Made by a program: the position numbers and the translations under genes. The notes beneath the pieces are model-generated. The model had not been told where the DNA came from. It made no database searches and saw only the letters and a list, made by a program, of their open reading frames with translations. From assembly GCA_030706015.1 (NCBI GenBank), contig JAUZPI010000007.1, positions 1 to 64,000 on the forward strand: a DNA stretch of 64,000 nt, given 5' to 3'. The first letter of the stretch is position 1; each line of letters begins with the position of its first letter. Origin of the DNA: Bacillota bacterium (lineage in GTDB: Bacteria > Bacillota > Clostridia > Clostridiales > Clostridiaceae). Below are positions 1 to 8,126 of this stretch, piece by piece.

Positions 1-1
1 C

Positions 2-256
2 AATGAAGCTGAAAAGATTATGATTGAAGTTAAAGATAATGGTTCTGGCATCCCTGAAAAGGACTTGCCTCATATCTTTGAACGATTTTATAGAAGTGAC
101 CTATCCCGCAATACAAATACAGGCGGCTCTGGTATAGGACTTACTATTACCAAAGCCTTAGTTGAAGCTCATAATGGTAAAATCAAAGTCAAAAGCACCT
201 TAGGAAAAGGAACTGCTTTTATAGTTGAATTTCCTAAAGTCATACTAAACAGCTAA
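2..256 (+). CDS. Sensor histidine kinase, C-terminal fragment
   Basis: Only the end of the gene is in the window; the frame is open to the left edge, so the start lies outside. The roughly 84 visible residues are the back half of a HATPase_c domain: the G1 box DNGSGIP, the F-box region FERFYRSD and the G2 box GGSGIGL are all present. The protein would autophosphorylate a histidine located upstream of the window and pass phosphate to a response regulator, which is also outside. It ends in a bidirectional terminator shared with the opposing ferredoxin-type gene. The kinase family is clear; the signal is unknown. Confidence 0.9.
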   Translation, partial: NEAEKIMIEVKDNGSGIPEKDLPHIFERFYRSDLSRNTNTGGSGIGLTITKALVEAHNGKIKVKSTLGKGTAFIVEFPKVILNS

Positions 257-288
257 AGCCTTAGGTTTATTCATCAGGCTTTAGCTTT
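251..288. terminator. Bidirectional Rho-independent terminator
   Basis: Arms AGCTAAAGCCT (251-261) and AGGCTTTAGCT (276-286) form a perfect 11-bp stem followed by a short T run. It overlaps the kinase stop codon and lies between two convergent genes, so it can serve both. Confidence 0.8.
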
Positions 289-926
289 TCATATCCAATA
301 GATTTCTTAGGACATGACTCTGCACACTTTTTGCATTGTATACAATCCTTATGACTTAGACAGCTTCCTTTAAAATCATAAGGAGAAATAGCCATAGGAC
401 ATTTCTTCTCGCATAATTTACAAGCTATGCAGCTGTTAGATACCTGCAAAACCTTTTTACTTTTTCTCAAATGTGCTATAAAAGCTGCTATACTTCCCAT
501 GGGACAAAAATAACACCAGGTTCTGTTATTAAAAAATAGGGATAGTATTACTCCCACTAACGTAGTAACAACTATTATTCTATAAAAAACCATGCCAATT
601 CCATAAGCATTTCCCCAATTATTTTTAATCCCTAAGGTAAATACGGTAAATACAAATATCACCATGAGAATTCTGAAATAGTTCGACTTAAGAAACCTAG
701 GAACCTTTCTCTTGCTGCTGAATTTAGACACTACTCTATCATAAAAATTTCCCCTAGGACATAGGTTTCCGCACCAATACCTTCCCCTAAAAATTGATAA
801 AACTATAGGTGCAACCATACAAATTATTGCCGCCATACCTATTCTAAAATCCAATAATCCTAGGATTAGAAAAGCAAATAATATTAAGAAGGCATACTGT
901 CTCCAGAACTTAAGAAATTTTGACAC
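267..926 (-). CDS. 4Fe-4S polyferredoxin membrane protein (NapH/NosR C-terminal type)
   Basis: A 219-residue integral membrane iron-sulfur protein. About four hydrophobic segments occupy the first 150 residues, carrying two CxxxCP signatures (CGNLCPRG and CYFCPMG) typical of the NapH/NosR/RdxA-like 4Fe-4S binding family. The C-terminus has two classical ferredoxin cluster motifs, CIACKLCEKKCP and CIQCKKCAESCP. Such proteins move electrons across or along the membrane to redox partners. No dedicated partner gene is adjacent, so the electron donor and acceptor cannot be named. It is monocistronic and convergent with the upstream kinase. Confidence 0.8.
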   Translation of the reverse strand: MSKFLKFWRQYAFLILFAFLILGLLDFRIGMAAIICMVAPIVLSIFRGRYWCGNLCPRGNFYDRVVSKFSSKRKVPRFLKSNYFRILMVIFVFTVFTLGIKNNWGNAYGIGMVFYRIIVVTTLVGVILSLFFNNRTWCYFCPMGSIAAFIAHLRKSKKVLQVSNSCIACKLCEKKCPMAISPYDFKGSCLSHKDCIQCKKCAESCPKKSIGYEKLKPDE

Positions 927-1184
927 TTTAACTCCCCACCCCTACTTTACATTTATACATCTCTATATTAGGATATTTGAATATACGGATATTGTGCTTT
1001 CTTCCTCATTATTTTTTATTAATTTCCTCTTATTCTAGATAAACTGAATAGTAACATTGCTTAACGGATATATTAAGATTGTTTAAATTTGTGTTTCTTA
1101 TCAATATTCACTATATACTAGTTTGCATGTTTCTTGGACAGATTATCTATTAAGTTAAATCCAATCTTCGCAGGGGTGATTAAG
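927..1184. other. Intergenic region between divergent redox genes
   Basis: This AT-rich 258-bp spacer must hold the promoters of the polyferredoxin gene (minus strand) and fprA (plus strand). I looked for a 7-1-7 palindrome of the PerR/Fur type like the one upstream of the reductase gene and did not see a convincing one. A purine-rich ribosome binding site, GGGGTGAT, precedes the fprA start at 1185. Confidence 0.4.
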
Positions 1185-2375
1185 ATGAAAGAATTAAAAA
1201 AAGGAGTATACTGGGTTGGTGCAACTGATTGGAAGGTGAGGCATTTCCACGGATATGAGCTTTCAACCCATAGGGGGAGCACGTACAATTCCTATCTCAT
1301 TATGGATGAAAAAATCGTACTTATAGACACTGTATGGGAACCCCTTACTGATATGTTTTTAGAGAATTTAAGTGAAGTGGTAGACCCCCGCAGTATTGAC
1401 TATGTGGTAGTAAATCATGCGGAGCCAGATCATTCTGGTGCATTACCAGCCATAATGAAATATGTACCTAACGCCACTGTTATTGTTTCAAAAAAAGGCA
1501 TAGAAACAGTAAAAGAACATTACCACACAGACTGGAACTTTAAAGTAGTTACTACTGGTGAAAGAATAAACATTGGAAAAAATGATTTAATGTTTATTGA
1601 AGCTTCAATGCTGCACTGGCCTGATAGTATGTTTACATATCTTACTGGAGAGAATATTTTGTTTTCTAACGACGCTTTTGGCCAGCATTTTGCCTCTTCA
1701 GAAATATTTAACGATGAGGTAGATGAAACTGAAGTTTATCAGGAAGCCATTAAATATTATGCAAATATACTAACACCTTTCAGTAAGCTTGTTGCAAAAA
1801 AAATTGATGAATTAAAAGCACTAAATCTACCAATAGACATTATAGCTCCAAGTCACGGCATCCTCTGGAGGAAAGATCCTATGCGTATAGTAGAGAAATA
1901 TAGTGAATGGGCTGCAGGAAATTCTCAAAAGAGTGCAGTTATTGTTTACAATTCAATGTGGGGCGCTACTCATAACATGGCAGAATTTATCGGTAAGGGT
2001 ATTGGTCAGGCTGGTGTGGAATATAAAATATTTAACATTTCTACTGCAGATAGAAATGATGTTATGGCTGAAATTTTCAAGGCAAAGGGGATTATCTTAG
2101 GCTCCTCCACCGTTAATAATGGACTATTAACGTCATTGATGCCTGTTATAGAGGATTTAATGGGTCTAAAATTTATTAATAAGGTAGGAACTTCCTTTGG
2201 AAGCTACGGCTGGAGCGGAGAATCTCCAAAACTCCTAACAGATTACCTAACAAAAGCAAAAATTAAAGTTCTTCAGGATGGAATAAAGATTAAGTATATG
2301 CCCGATAATAAAGAACTAGAGGATTGTTTACAATTCGGAAAAAGCTTTGCTGAAAGAATGCTTACTGAATTTTAA
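1185..2375 (+). CDS. fprA: Flavodiiron protein (FprA family), O2/NO reductase
   Basis: A 396-residue cytoplasmic flavodiiron protein. The N-terminal metallo-beta-lactamase-like domain (about 1-250) carries the diiron ligand motif HAEPDH at residues 78-83 and a later SHG histidine. The C-terminal flavodoxin domain begins near VIVYNSMWGAT and binds FMN. In clostridia these proteins reduce O2 to water (or NO to N2O) with electrons from rubredoxin, and a rubredoxin gene follows directly, supporting that chain. I chose the ATG at 1185 because GGGGTGAT lies just upstream and the protein then begins in the family manner; an upstream in-frame start at 1134 would add 17 residues without homology. Confidence 0.93.
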   Translation: MKELKKGVYWVGATDWKVRHFHGYELSTHRGSTYNSYLIMDEKIVLIDTVWEPLTDMFLENLSEVVDPRSIDYVVVNHAEPDHSGALPAIMKYVPNATVIVSKKGIETVKEHYHTDWNFKVVTTGERINIGKNDLMFIEASMLHWPDSMFTYLTGENILFSNDAFGQHFASSEIFNDEVDETEVYQEAIKYYANILTPFSKLVAKKIDELKALNLPIDIIAPSHGILWRKDPMRIVEKYSEWAAGNSQKSAVIVYNSMWGATHNMAEFIGKGIGQAGVEYKIFNISTADRNDVMAEIFKAKGIILGSSTVNNGLLTSLMPVIEDLMGLKFINKVGTSFGSYGWSGESPKLLTDYLTKAKIKVLQDGIKIKYMPDNKELEDCLQFGKSFAERMLTEF

Positions 2376-2409
2376 TTAAATCTAACACTATTCGAAAGGG
2401 GGTGTAACA

Positions 2410-2571
2410 ATGCAAAAATATGTTTGTGTACCTTGCGGTTACGTATATGATCCTGAAGAAGGCGATCCTGACGGCGGCATAGCTCCAGGAACTGCCTTTG
2501 AAGATATTCCTGATGACTGGGTTTGTCCAGTATGTGGAGTAGGAAAAGATCAATTTGAACCTACAGATTAA
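2410..2571 (+). CDS. rd: Rubredoxin
   Basis: A complete 53-residue rubredoxin, easily missed because of its size. Two knuckles, CVPCG near residue 6 and CPVCG near residue 39, supply the four Fe-binding cysteines, and the GDPDGGIAPGT loop and DDWVCP segment are diagnostic. The start has the RBS AAAGGGGG. It lies 34 bp after fprA, presumably co-transcribed, and would carry electrons from the convergent NADH:rubredoxin-type reductase to the flavodiiron protein. Confidence 0.96.
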   Translation: MQKYVCVPCGYVYDPEEGDPDGGIAPGTAFEDIPDDWVCPVCGVGKDQFEPTD

Positions 2572-2578
2572 TAAAAAA

Positions 2579-2625
2579 GACCGTTCATGGAATCTAAACT
2601 AATCATTCCTAAAACGGTCATTTTT
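2579..2625. terminator. Bidirectional terminator between rubredoxin and reductase genes
   Basis: Arms GACCGTT (2579-2585) and AACGGTC (2613-2619) with an inner GGAAT/ATTCC pairing form a long hairpin, flanked by A-rich sequence on the left and five T on the right. It terminates fprA-rd and, on the minus strand, the reductase gene. Confidence 0.75.
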
Positions 2626-3833
2626 CATTTCAATTTTCGTATAAGTTCCTCTGGCGAATTATATATCTCCCCACCATTTTCAACTTCGTTCTGTTTTTCT
2701 ATAGCAGTTTTCAGCAGCATAGCCTTTTTCATATCCCCTAAAACTATGGCTCCAGTAACTTTATTCTTGCTAATTAATATTTTTGTATACTTATAATTCA
2801 TTTCATCACTTTCAACTAAAACCCTAACACCTTGTTCTTCCTTTATTTCTCCCATAGAGAACAATGGAATACCGAATACATTAGCGGTTACTCCTGATGA
2901 AGTGTACTCAAAGTCTACCTTTTTACCGCACATATTTAAACCAGCAATTTTCCCCTGCTGCAATGCCATACCCCAGGTTCCGTAAATACTGCCATTGTAT
3001 TCAGCAGCATCTCCTGCTGCAAATATACTGCTATTATTTGTTTTCATTCTTGCATTAACCCTAATACCTATATTTACATCCAGACCTGCCCCCCTGGCCA
3101 ACTGAATATTAGGCTTTACTCCAGTTGAGTAAATAACTGTATCACAAGATTTCTCCATTTGATTTTTAGTTATGATACCTTCTACGCTATTTTCCCCCAA
3201 TATTTCATTCACTTGAGTATCCAGCATGATTTCTACTCCTTGATCCTCTATGGCCTTTTTTAACATGGTTGACGCCTCTGAGTCTAGCTGTCTTGGCATT
3301 AATCTCGGAGCAAATTCAACTACTATAACCTTTCTGCCGCTTTTGCTTATTACATGGGCTAGTTCTAGATTTTGAACCCCACCCCCAATAAGTACAATTG
3401 TTTTTCTATCTTTTAAGTAAGCTGAAATTTCTAGAGCATCTTCTAAACTTCTTAAGGTAAAGACTCCGTTTTTATCAATCCCTAGTATTGGTGGAGTAAC
3501 ATTACTAGCTCCTGTAGCTAAAAGTAATTTAGTATAATAGGTATCTGTTCCATCTTTAAGAACTATTTTATTTTCCTCTGGGATCAATTTTACTATTTTT
3601 GAATCTAAACATACATCTATATTATTTTCTTCATACCATACCTTTTTTTGAAGCAAAAATTTCTCTTCCTCTAATCCGCCGAAAAGCTCTTTAGAAATTC
3701 TAACTCTATGGTAAGGATAAAATCTTTCTTCTCCATATACTGTTATCCTACTCTCTTTATCTTCTCCCCTTATAGCCTTAATTGCTGCTATTGCTGCAGC
3801 ACCACTTCCCATAATAACAATTTTCTCATCCAA
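2625..3833 (-). CDS. NAD(P)H:rubredoxin-type oxidoreductase (FAD)
   Basis: A roughly 400-residue pyridine nucleotide-disulfide-type flavoprotein. The N-terminal FAD Rossmann motif GSGAAAIAA, the central NAD-binding motif IGGGVQNLELA and the FAD-closing ATG motif AAGDAAEY are present, as in clostridial NADH:rubredoxin reductases (NROR). A C-terminal extension of about 60 residues follows. Its position convergent to fprA-rubredoxin supports a role as their NAD(P)H-dependent electron source, though NADH versus NADPH preference cannot be read here. The start is taken as TTG at 3833, seven bases from GAGGTG; a GTG at 3842 overlaps that RBS and is less likely. Confidence 0.82.
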   Translation of the reverse strand: MDEKIVIMGSGAAAIAAIKAIRGEDKESRITVYGEERFYPYHRVRISKELFGGLEEEKFLLQKKVWYEENNIDVCLDSKIVKLIPEENKIVLKDGTDTYYTKLLLATGASNVTPPILGIDKNGVFTLRSLEDALEISAYLKDRKTIVLIGGGVQNLELAHVISKSGRKVIVVEFAPRLMPRQLDSEASTMLKKAIEDQGVEIMLDTQVNEILGENSVEGIITKNQMEKSCDTVIYSTGVKPNIQLARGAGLDVNIGIRVNARMKTNNSSIFAAGDAAEYNGSIYGTWGMALQQGKIAGLNMCGKKVDFEYTSSGVTANVFGIPLFSMGEIKEEQGVRVLVESDEMNYKYTKILISKNKVTGAIVLGDMKKAMLLKTAIEKQNEVENGGEIYNSPEELIRKLK

Positions 3834-3862
3834 GCAAAACACCTCGAATTCATTTTAAACCT

Positions 3863-3877
3863 AATACTATTAGTATT
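3863..3877. promoter_or_regulatory. Perfect 7-1-7 palindrome, candidate PerR/Fur-family operator
   Basis: AATACTA-T-TAGTATT is an exact 7-1-7 inverted repeat about 30 bp upstream of the reductase start. The architecture matches PerR/Fur boxes, and PerR is known to control NROR and flavodiiron genes in Clostridium acetobutylicum. The bases differ from the Bacillus PerR box (TTATAATnATTATAA), so the regulator assignment is inference. Confidence 0.4.
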
Positions 3878-3957
3878 TAATCATATTAGAATTCTATACT
3901 TTATATGAAAAATAGTGTTTTACAACTTGAATTTAGCAAACTAATGCAAAGCTTTCT

Positions 3958-4509
3958 CTATTGATTTACTTTAGATTGGTATATCAATACTCCATGATTT
4001 GATAGGCTTATTGATATTCTAGAACAAATCAATCCTAGCATAGCCCCAGCAAAAACATCTAATGGATAATGTACAAATAAATACATTCTTGAAAAGGCAA
4101 TAAGTACAGCTAATATTAATACAGGTATTCTGATTTTTCTAAGTTTGCTCCATACAATTCCTACTATTGCAAAGGAAGCACTAGTATGACCTGAAGGAAA
4201 GGAATAGGATAAAGGTTTTGCTATTAATAATTGTATATTACTCATTGCTACAAAAGGTCTAGGTCTTTGTATTAGATTTTTTAAAATTTCATCACCCAAA
4301 ATTAAAACTAAAACTAATGCTATTGCACATTGTATGCCAGTTTTACGATATTTTTTATTTATCAAAAGTACCACAGATAGTATAATCCATATCATGCCGC
4401 CATTTCCAAGTGCGGTGATTAAAGGCATAATTAAATCAAAAACGTGGTTATAAAAAATGTTATGAATTAAAAATAGTAAATTTGTATCAAATTGAAATAT
4501 TGTGTTCAT
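3958..4509 (-). CDS. PAP2-family membrane phosphatase
   Basis: A 183-residue polytopic phosphatase with the three PAP2 motifs: KxxxxxxRPRP-type (KNLIQRPRP), PSGH (SYSFPSGHTS) and SRxxxxxHxxxD (SRMYLFVHYPLD). Such enzymes dephosphorylate membrane lipids, often undecaprenyl pyrophosphate or phosphatidate-type substrates. The gene lies 11 bp after a response regulator-kinase pair in the same direction, so it is probably in their operon. It is clearly homologous to the PAP2 at 41638-42207, which also lies next to a two-component system. The substrate is not determinable from sequence. Confidence 0.88.
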   Translation of the reverse strand: MNTIFQFDTNLLFLIHNIFYNHVFDLIMPLITALGNGGMIWIILSVVLLINKKYRKTGIQCAIALVLVLILGDEILKNLIQRPRPFVAMSNIQLLIAKPLSYSFPSGHTSASFAIVGIVWSKLRKIRIPVLILAVLIAFSRMYLFVHYPLDVFAGAMLGLICSRISISLSNHGVLIYQSKVNQ

Positions 4510-4520
4510 CTGCTGCTCTC

Positions 4521-6014
4521 CTAATCTATGTGTTTTGGTACATTAAAATAAAATTTTACTCCCTTAATTGTATTTTTCACTCCAAAGGAATATCCATGAA
4601 GCTTCAAAATATTTTTGGTAATAGCTAGTCCAATACCTGTACCTCCTAATTTTCTATTTCTTGATTTATCAATCTTGTAGAATTTATCCCAAATCTTTGA
4701 TAATTCTTCTTCTGGTATACTAGAATCTGTATTTGCTATTTCTGTAGTAACATCCTCTCCCTCATAGATCATGTTTACAGATATAGTGCCATCCTTATTT
4801 ACGTGCCTCAATGCATTATTTATAAAATTAGTAATTACTTGTTCCATTCTCCCCCAATCAGCATAAACCATCACTGATTCTAGTAAATTAACTTCGAGTT
4901 TTACCTGCTTTTCTTCAATAATCGTTTCATATTTCTTTAGTATGAGACTTATTAGCTCTGTTAAGTTAAAATACTCCTGCATTAGTTTGAGGTTTCCAGA
5001 TTCTGTATAGGATAATTCTAGCATATCAGACACAAGATTTCCCATTTTCTTTGCCTCATCTATTATAATATCAATATAATAATCCTTATCCTTTTCTTCA
5101 AAAATGTTATCCTTTAACCCAACTGCATATCCATCTATAAGAGTTATTGGTGTTTTCAATTCATGAGATACACCGGCAATAAAATCTTTTCTCATTCTTT
5201 CTAGTTCTCTTTCTTTCTCTATATCCTTCTCCAGCTTTTGATTTGCATTCTTTAATGATTCTAGGGCATTATTAAGATTTTCAGATAAAAAATTTAAAGA
5301 GGTTGCCACACTGCCTATCTCATCCTGGCTAGTGACAACACATTTCTCTGAAAAGTCTAGTTTTGCCATCTTTTTAGAAACCTTATTAATCCTAATAAGA
5401 GGCTTTGCTATCATATTAGAATAAGCAAAAGAAAGTAAGATAATAAAGATAACTGCACCAATACAAAAATATATATAAAAGCCTTCGATTACAGAAACTG
5501 CCTCACTAACAGGCTGAAGAGAGGTTACACAAAATATTATTTCATCATTTTTCTCATTACTTAAAACCTCAATTATATTTCCTGGTGAGCCTTGTCCTCC
5601 GCCTGGAACTAAACTTATGCTGCGAATATTTTTTTTAATATAATCCAGATTGTTTTTATTAGCAGTCCAATCTGTTACAAATGATGAGAGTTGTCTTATC
5701 TTAATGTTTTCGTAACTGTGCTTAGATGGTTTACTTATCAGCTTAAAATTATTTGATTTATCCACGACAATGATTCCTATATTATAGGTATCCTCATATT
5801 CCTCAATTAAATCATTGATATCTTCTTTATTTTGTACTTTATTATATCTATATTTAAACTTTTCAGCATTAGCTGATAATTCTTTTTTCTTTCTGCTTAT
5901 ATAAAACTGTTCAAAAAATAAGGATTGAACTATTAAAGAGCCGCCTATAAAAATAGCAAACACAATACTAGTTAAAATAAATAATTTTTTAGTTATGCCT
6001 ATTTTATTCTTCAT
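4521..6014 (-). CDS. Sensor histidine kinase, HAMP-containing
   Basis: A roughly 497-residue membrane kinase. A first transmembrane helix lies near residues 12-35, then about 150 extracellular residues of unknown fold, a second helix near 185-205, HAMP, a HisKA domain with phospho-acceptor motif SHELKTP, and HATPase_c with N box NFINNALRH and G2 box GGTGIGL. The G1 box reads NTDSSIP, with serines where glycines are usual, but the rest is intact. It overlaps the regulator gene upstream by about 11 bp, indicating translational coupling. The start is uncertain: ATG at 6014 is used here, while TTG codons at 6026 and 6038 lie nearer an AGAGGAG sequence. Confidence 0.9.
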   Translation of the reverse strand: MKNKIGITKKLFILTSIVFAIFIGGSLIVQSLFFEQFYISRKKKELSANAEKFKYRYNKVQNKEDINDLIEEYEDTYNIGIIVVDKSNNFKLISKPSKHSYENIKIRQLSSFVTDWTANKNNLDYIKKNIRSISLVPGGGQGSPGNIIEVLSNEKNDEIIFCVTSLQPVSEAVSVIEGFYIYFCIGAVIFIILLSFAYSNMIAKPLIRINKVSKKMAKLDFSEKCVVTSQDEIGSVATSLNFLSENLNNALESLKNANQKLEKDIEKERELERMRKDFIAGVSHELKTPITLIDGYAVGLKDNIFEEKDKDYYIDIIIDEAKKMGNLVSDMLELSYTESGNLKLMQEYFNLTELISLILKKYETIIEEKQVKLEVNLLESVMVYADWGRMEQVITNFINNALRHVNKDGTISVNMIYEGEDVTTEIANTDSSIPEEELSKIWDKFYKIDKSRNRKLGGTGIGLAITKNILKLHGYSFGVKNTIKGVKFYFNVPKHID

Positions 6015-6693
6015 TTTTAGTTTCAAATTTATAACCAACTCCTCTTACTGTAGCTATCAAATAAGCCTTTTCCCCCAGCTTTTCCCTTAACCTTTTAATA
6101 TGAGTATCTACTGTTCTATAATCACCTAAATAATCTACACCCCATACACAGTCTAATAGCTGTTCACGACTCAAGACCAAGCCATGGTTAGTTGCCAAAT
6201 GCAGTAATAGGTCATATTCCTTTGGTGATAAATTGAGGGCTTCCCCATCCAAAGTTACCTTATGAGATAATTCATCAATATAAATACTATCGTAGTACAG
6301 CTCTTTTCGTAATTGTGGTTCTATATAATAGGCCCTTTTTAGCAGTGACTTAACTTTTGCCATAAAAATTCTTATATCAAAAGGCTTGGTAACATAGTGG
6401 TCAGAACCTAACCCATACCCAAATAACTTATCTTCATTTTCTCCCTTAGCGGTAAGAAATATTATTGGTACATTGGATATTTTCCTAAGTTCAATACAGG
6501 TCGTCCATCCATCCATAACTGGCATCATTACATCTAGTACTACAAGGTGGATTTCTTCATGTTTAAATATATCCATTGCCTCTGCTCCGTTTTCTGCCTC
6601 TAAAACCTCATAACCTTCTCTTTTAAGATAGGCACCTATAAGCTTCCTTATTCTCTCTTCATCATCAACTATGAGAACCTTTTCCTTTATCAT
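6004..6693 (-). CDS. OmpR/PhoB-family response regulator
   Basis: A 229-residue regulator with an N-terminal receiver domain (acidic DDEE pocket, phospho-acceptor Asp in VVLDVMMP, Lys in VTKPFD) and a C-terminal winged-helix domain (LSPKEYDLL, RTVDTHIKRLREKL). It pairs with the overlapping kinase downstream. The ATG at 6693 is chosen; the AAGGAG lies 12 bases upstream, abutting an in-frame TTG at 6705. The genes after it in the operon (kinase and PAP2 phosphatase) suggest an envelope-stress role, which is inference. Confidence 0.92.
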   Translation of the reverse strand: MIKEKVLIVDDEERIRKLIGAYLKREGYEVLEAENGAEAMDIFKHEEIHLVVLDVMMPVMDGWTTCIELRKISNVPIIFLTAKGENEDKLFGYGLGSDHYVTKPFDIRIFMAKVKSLLKRAYYIEPQLRKELYYDSIYIDELSHKVTLDGEALNLSPKEYDLLLHLATNHGLVLSREQLLDCVWGVDYLGDYRTVDTHIKRLREKLGEKAYLIATVRGVGYKFETKNEE

Positions 6694-6740
6694 AAGTTCA
6701 ACCAACTCCTTAGCCTAAGAAAATCGAGTCATTGTATAAT

Positions 6741-6770
6741 AAAAAGCAGGCAACTCAAAATGAGTTCCCC
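6741..6770 (-). terminator. Terminator after the chromate-transporter pair
   Basis: On the minus strand GGAACTCA-TTT-TGAGTTGCC forms a hairpin with one bulged G, followed by TGCTTTTTATT. It separates the chrA pair from the two-component operon. Confidence 0.55.
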
Positions 6771-6847
6771 ACCCCAAAAACTTTTTACTCTTGAAATAGA
6801 ATTTTAAATTCTTCCAACGGTCACAAAAACATTTTCATTTAAATTAA

Positions 6848-7417
6848 TTATAATATAAATGCTCCCACAATACCAGCCAAGATGGTCAAGGTAATTGGTC
6901 CCATCTTGAACTTCCTTGTACATACAATGGTTGCTGCAAATATGATAACCGCTGGTATACTTATATAATGCAGTGGATTACTAAACATCTTGGTACTAAA
7001 GAAACCTTCCTTAAATATAGATGTTTGTGAAAAAAATATTACAGCTGAAGCTATAAGGCCAACTGTGGCTGGTCTTATACCTAATAACACTGCTTGAACA
7101 GCACCGCTAGTCTTAAACTTTTTAATGAAAGCAGCTACTAAAAGTATAATTATAAATGCAGGAAGAGAAACTCCTATGGTTGCAAAAACAGCTCCCCATA
7201 CGCCGTCATATCTGTAACCAACATAGGTAGCAGCATTAACTGCTATAGGCCCCGGTGTCATTTGGGATAATGCTACCACATTTGAAAACTCACTAGGAGA
7301 CATAAGTCCAAAGGTCTGAATATCCTGATATATCATTGGAAGCATTACATATCCTCCGCCAAAGCTAAATACGCCTAATTTAAAAAATACAAATAATAAC
7401 TTTAAACATTTAAGCAT
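6848..7417 (-). CDS. Chromate transporter ChrA-type, second half-protein
   Basis: A 189-residue membrane protein of the CHR family, with about five or six hydrophobic segments. The family motifs FFKLGVFSFGGGY near the N-terminus and SQMTPGPIAVNA are present. CHR proteins occur either as one long two-domain chain or, as here, as two short monodomain proteins encoded side by side. The start codon overlaps the stop of the preceding paralogue, so the two are coupled. Chromate export is the family label; physiological anion transport in an anaerobe is not established. Confidence 0.88.
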   Translation of the reverse strand: MLKCLKLLFVFFKLGVFSFGGGYVMLPMIYQDIQTFGLMSPSEFSNVVALSQMTPGPIAVNAATYVGYRYDGVWGAVFATIGVSLPAFIIILLVAAFIKKFKTSGAVQAVLLGIRPATVGLIASAVIFFSQTSIFKEGFFSTKMFSNPLHYISIPAVIIFAATIVCTRKFKMGPITLTILAGIVGAFIL

Positions 7418-7968
7418 TATTTTTTCCTCCCGCTATAAAGGTAAGTTCCATAACCAACTACACCACCCAAAACTACTGCCCAAGCTGCACTTATATTAAA
7501 AAGTACAATTATTACGAAAGCTGCTGCAGCTACTGCATAATCAATTTTTGTTCTAACAGCTGCTTTACCTAGTTTAATAGCAGATAATAAAATTAAAGCT
7601 GCTGAAGCCGCTCTTATTCCTGCAAACACTTTATCTACGTATGGATTATTCTTTAAGCCTGTTAATACAAGAAGTACAAGAAGAATCGCTATAAACGCTG
7701 GTAATATAACCCCAAGAGCAGCAGCAATTGCACCACTTAAGCCCATAACCTTGCTTCCTACAAAAATAGATGAATTTATTGCAATTACCCCAGGAACGGA
7801 TTGTGATATTGCAAAAACATCTAATATCTCTTCTTCCTCAACCCAATGCTGGTTATCTACAACCTCCTTTTGAATAAGAGGTAGCATTGCTAATCCTCCA
7901 CCAAAAGTAAAGCTCCCAACCTTAAAAAATATCCAGAATATCTTAAACCATCTCTTTATCTTTTCCAT
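7417..7968 (-). CDS. Chromate transporter ChrA-type, first half-protein
   Basis: A short CHR-family membrane protein (183 residues) paralogous to the next gene: FFKVGSFTFGGGLAMLP at the N-terminus and SQSVPGVIAINS in the middle mirror its partner. Paired short CHR proteins usually insert with opposite topology and act together. The ATG at 7968 has GAGG at eight bases; an adjacent ATG at 7971 is also possible. A LysR regulator is transcribed divergently from 8127, a common arrangement for a regulator and its target. Confidence 0.87.
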   Translation of the reverse strand: MEKIKRWFKIFWIFFKVGSFTFGGGLAMLPLIQKEVVDNQHWVEEEEILDVFAISQSVPGVIAINSSIFVGSKVMGLSGAIAAALGVILPAFIAILLVLLVLTGLKNNPYVDKVFAGIRAASAALILLSAIKLGKAAVRTKIDYAVAAAAFVIIVLFNISAAWAVVLGGVVGYGTYLYSGRKK

Positions 7969-8126
7969 CATTTATACCTCGCATTTTAATCTTTAGTATA
8001 TTATAGCAATAATAAATCCATATTAAAAATACTTAAAACATATGCAATCCATACATTTTTCATATAGATTTGTGTACAATAAAATGTTATTATCTAATCA
8101 GATTTTGTTCTAGGAGTGATAATCTT

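Noticed and set aside
2362..2553. Minus-strand open frame of 63 residues over the rubredoxin gene
   Set aside because: It is the antisense shadow of the clear rubredoxin gene and shows no RBS or homology.
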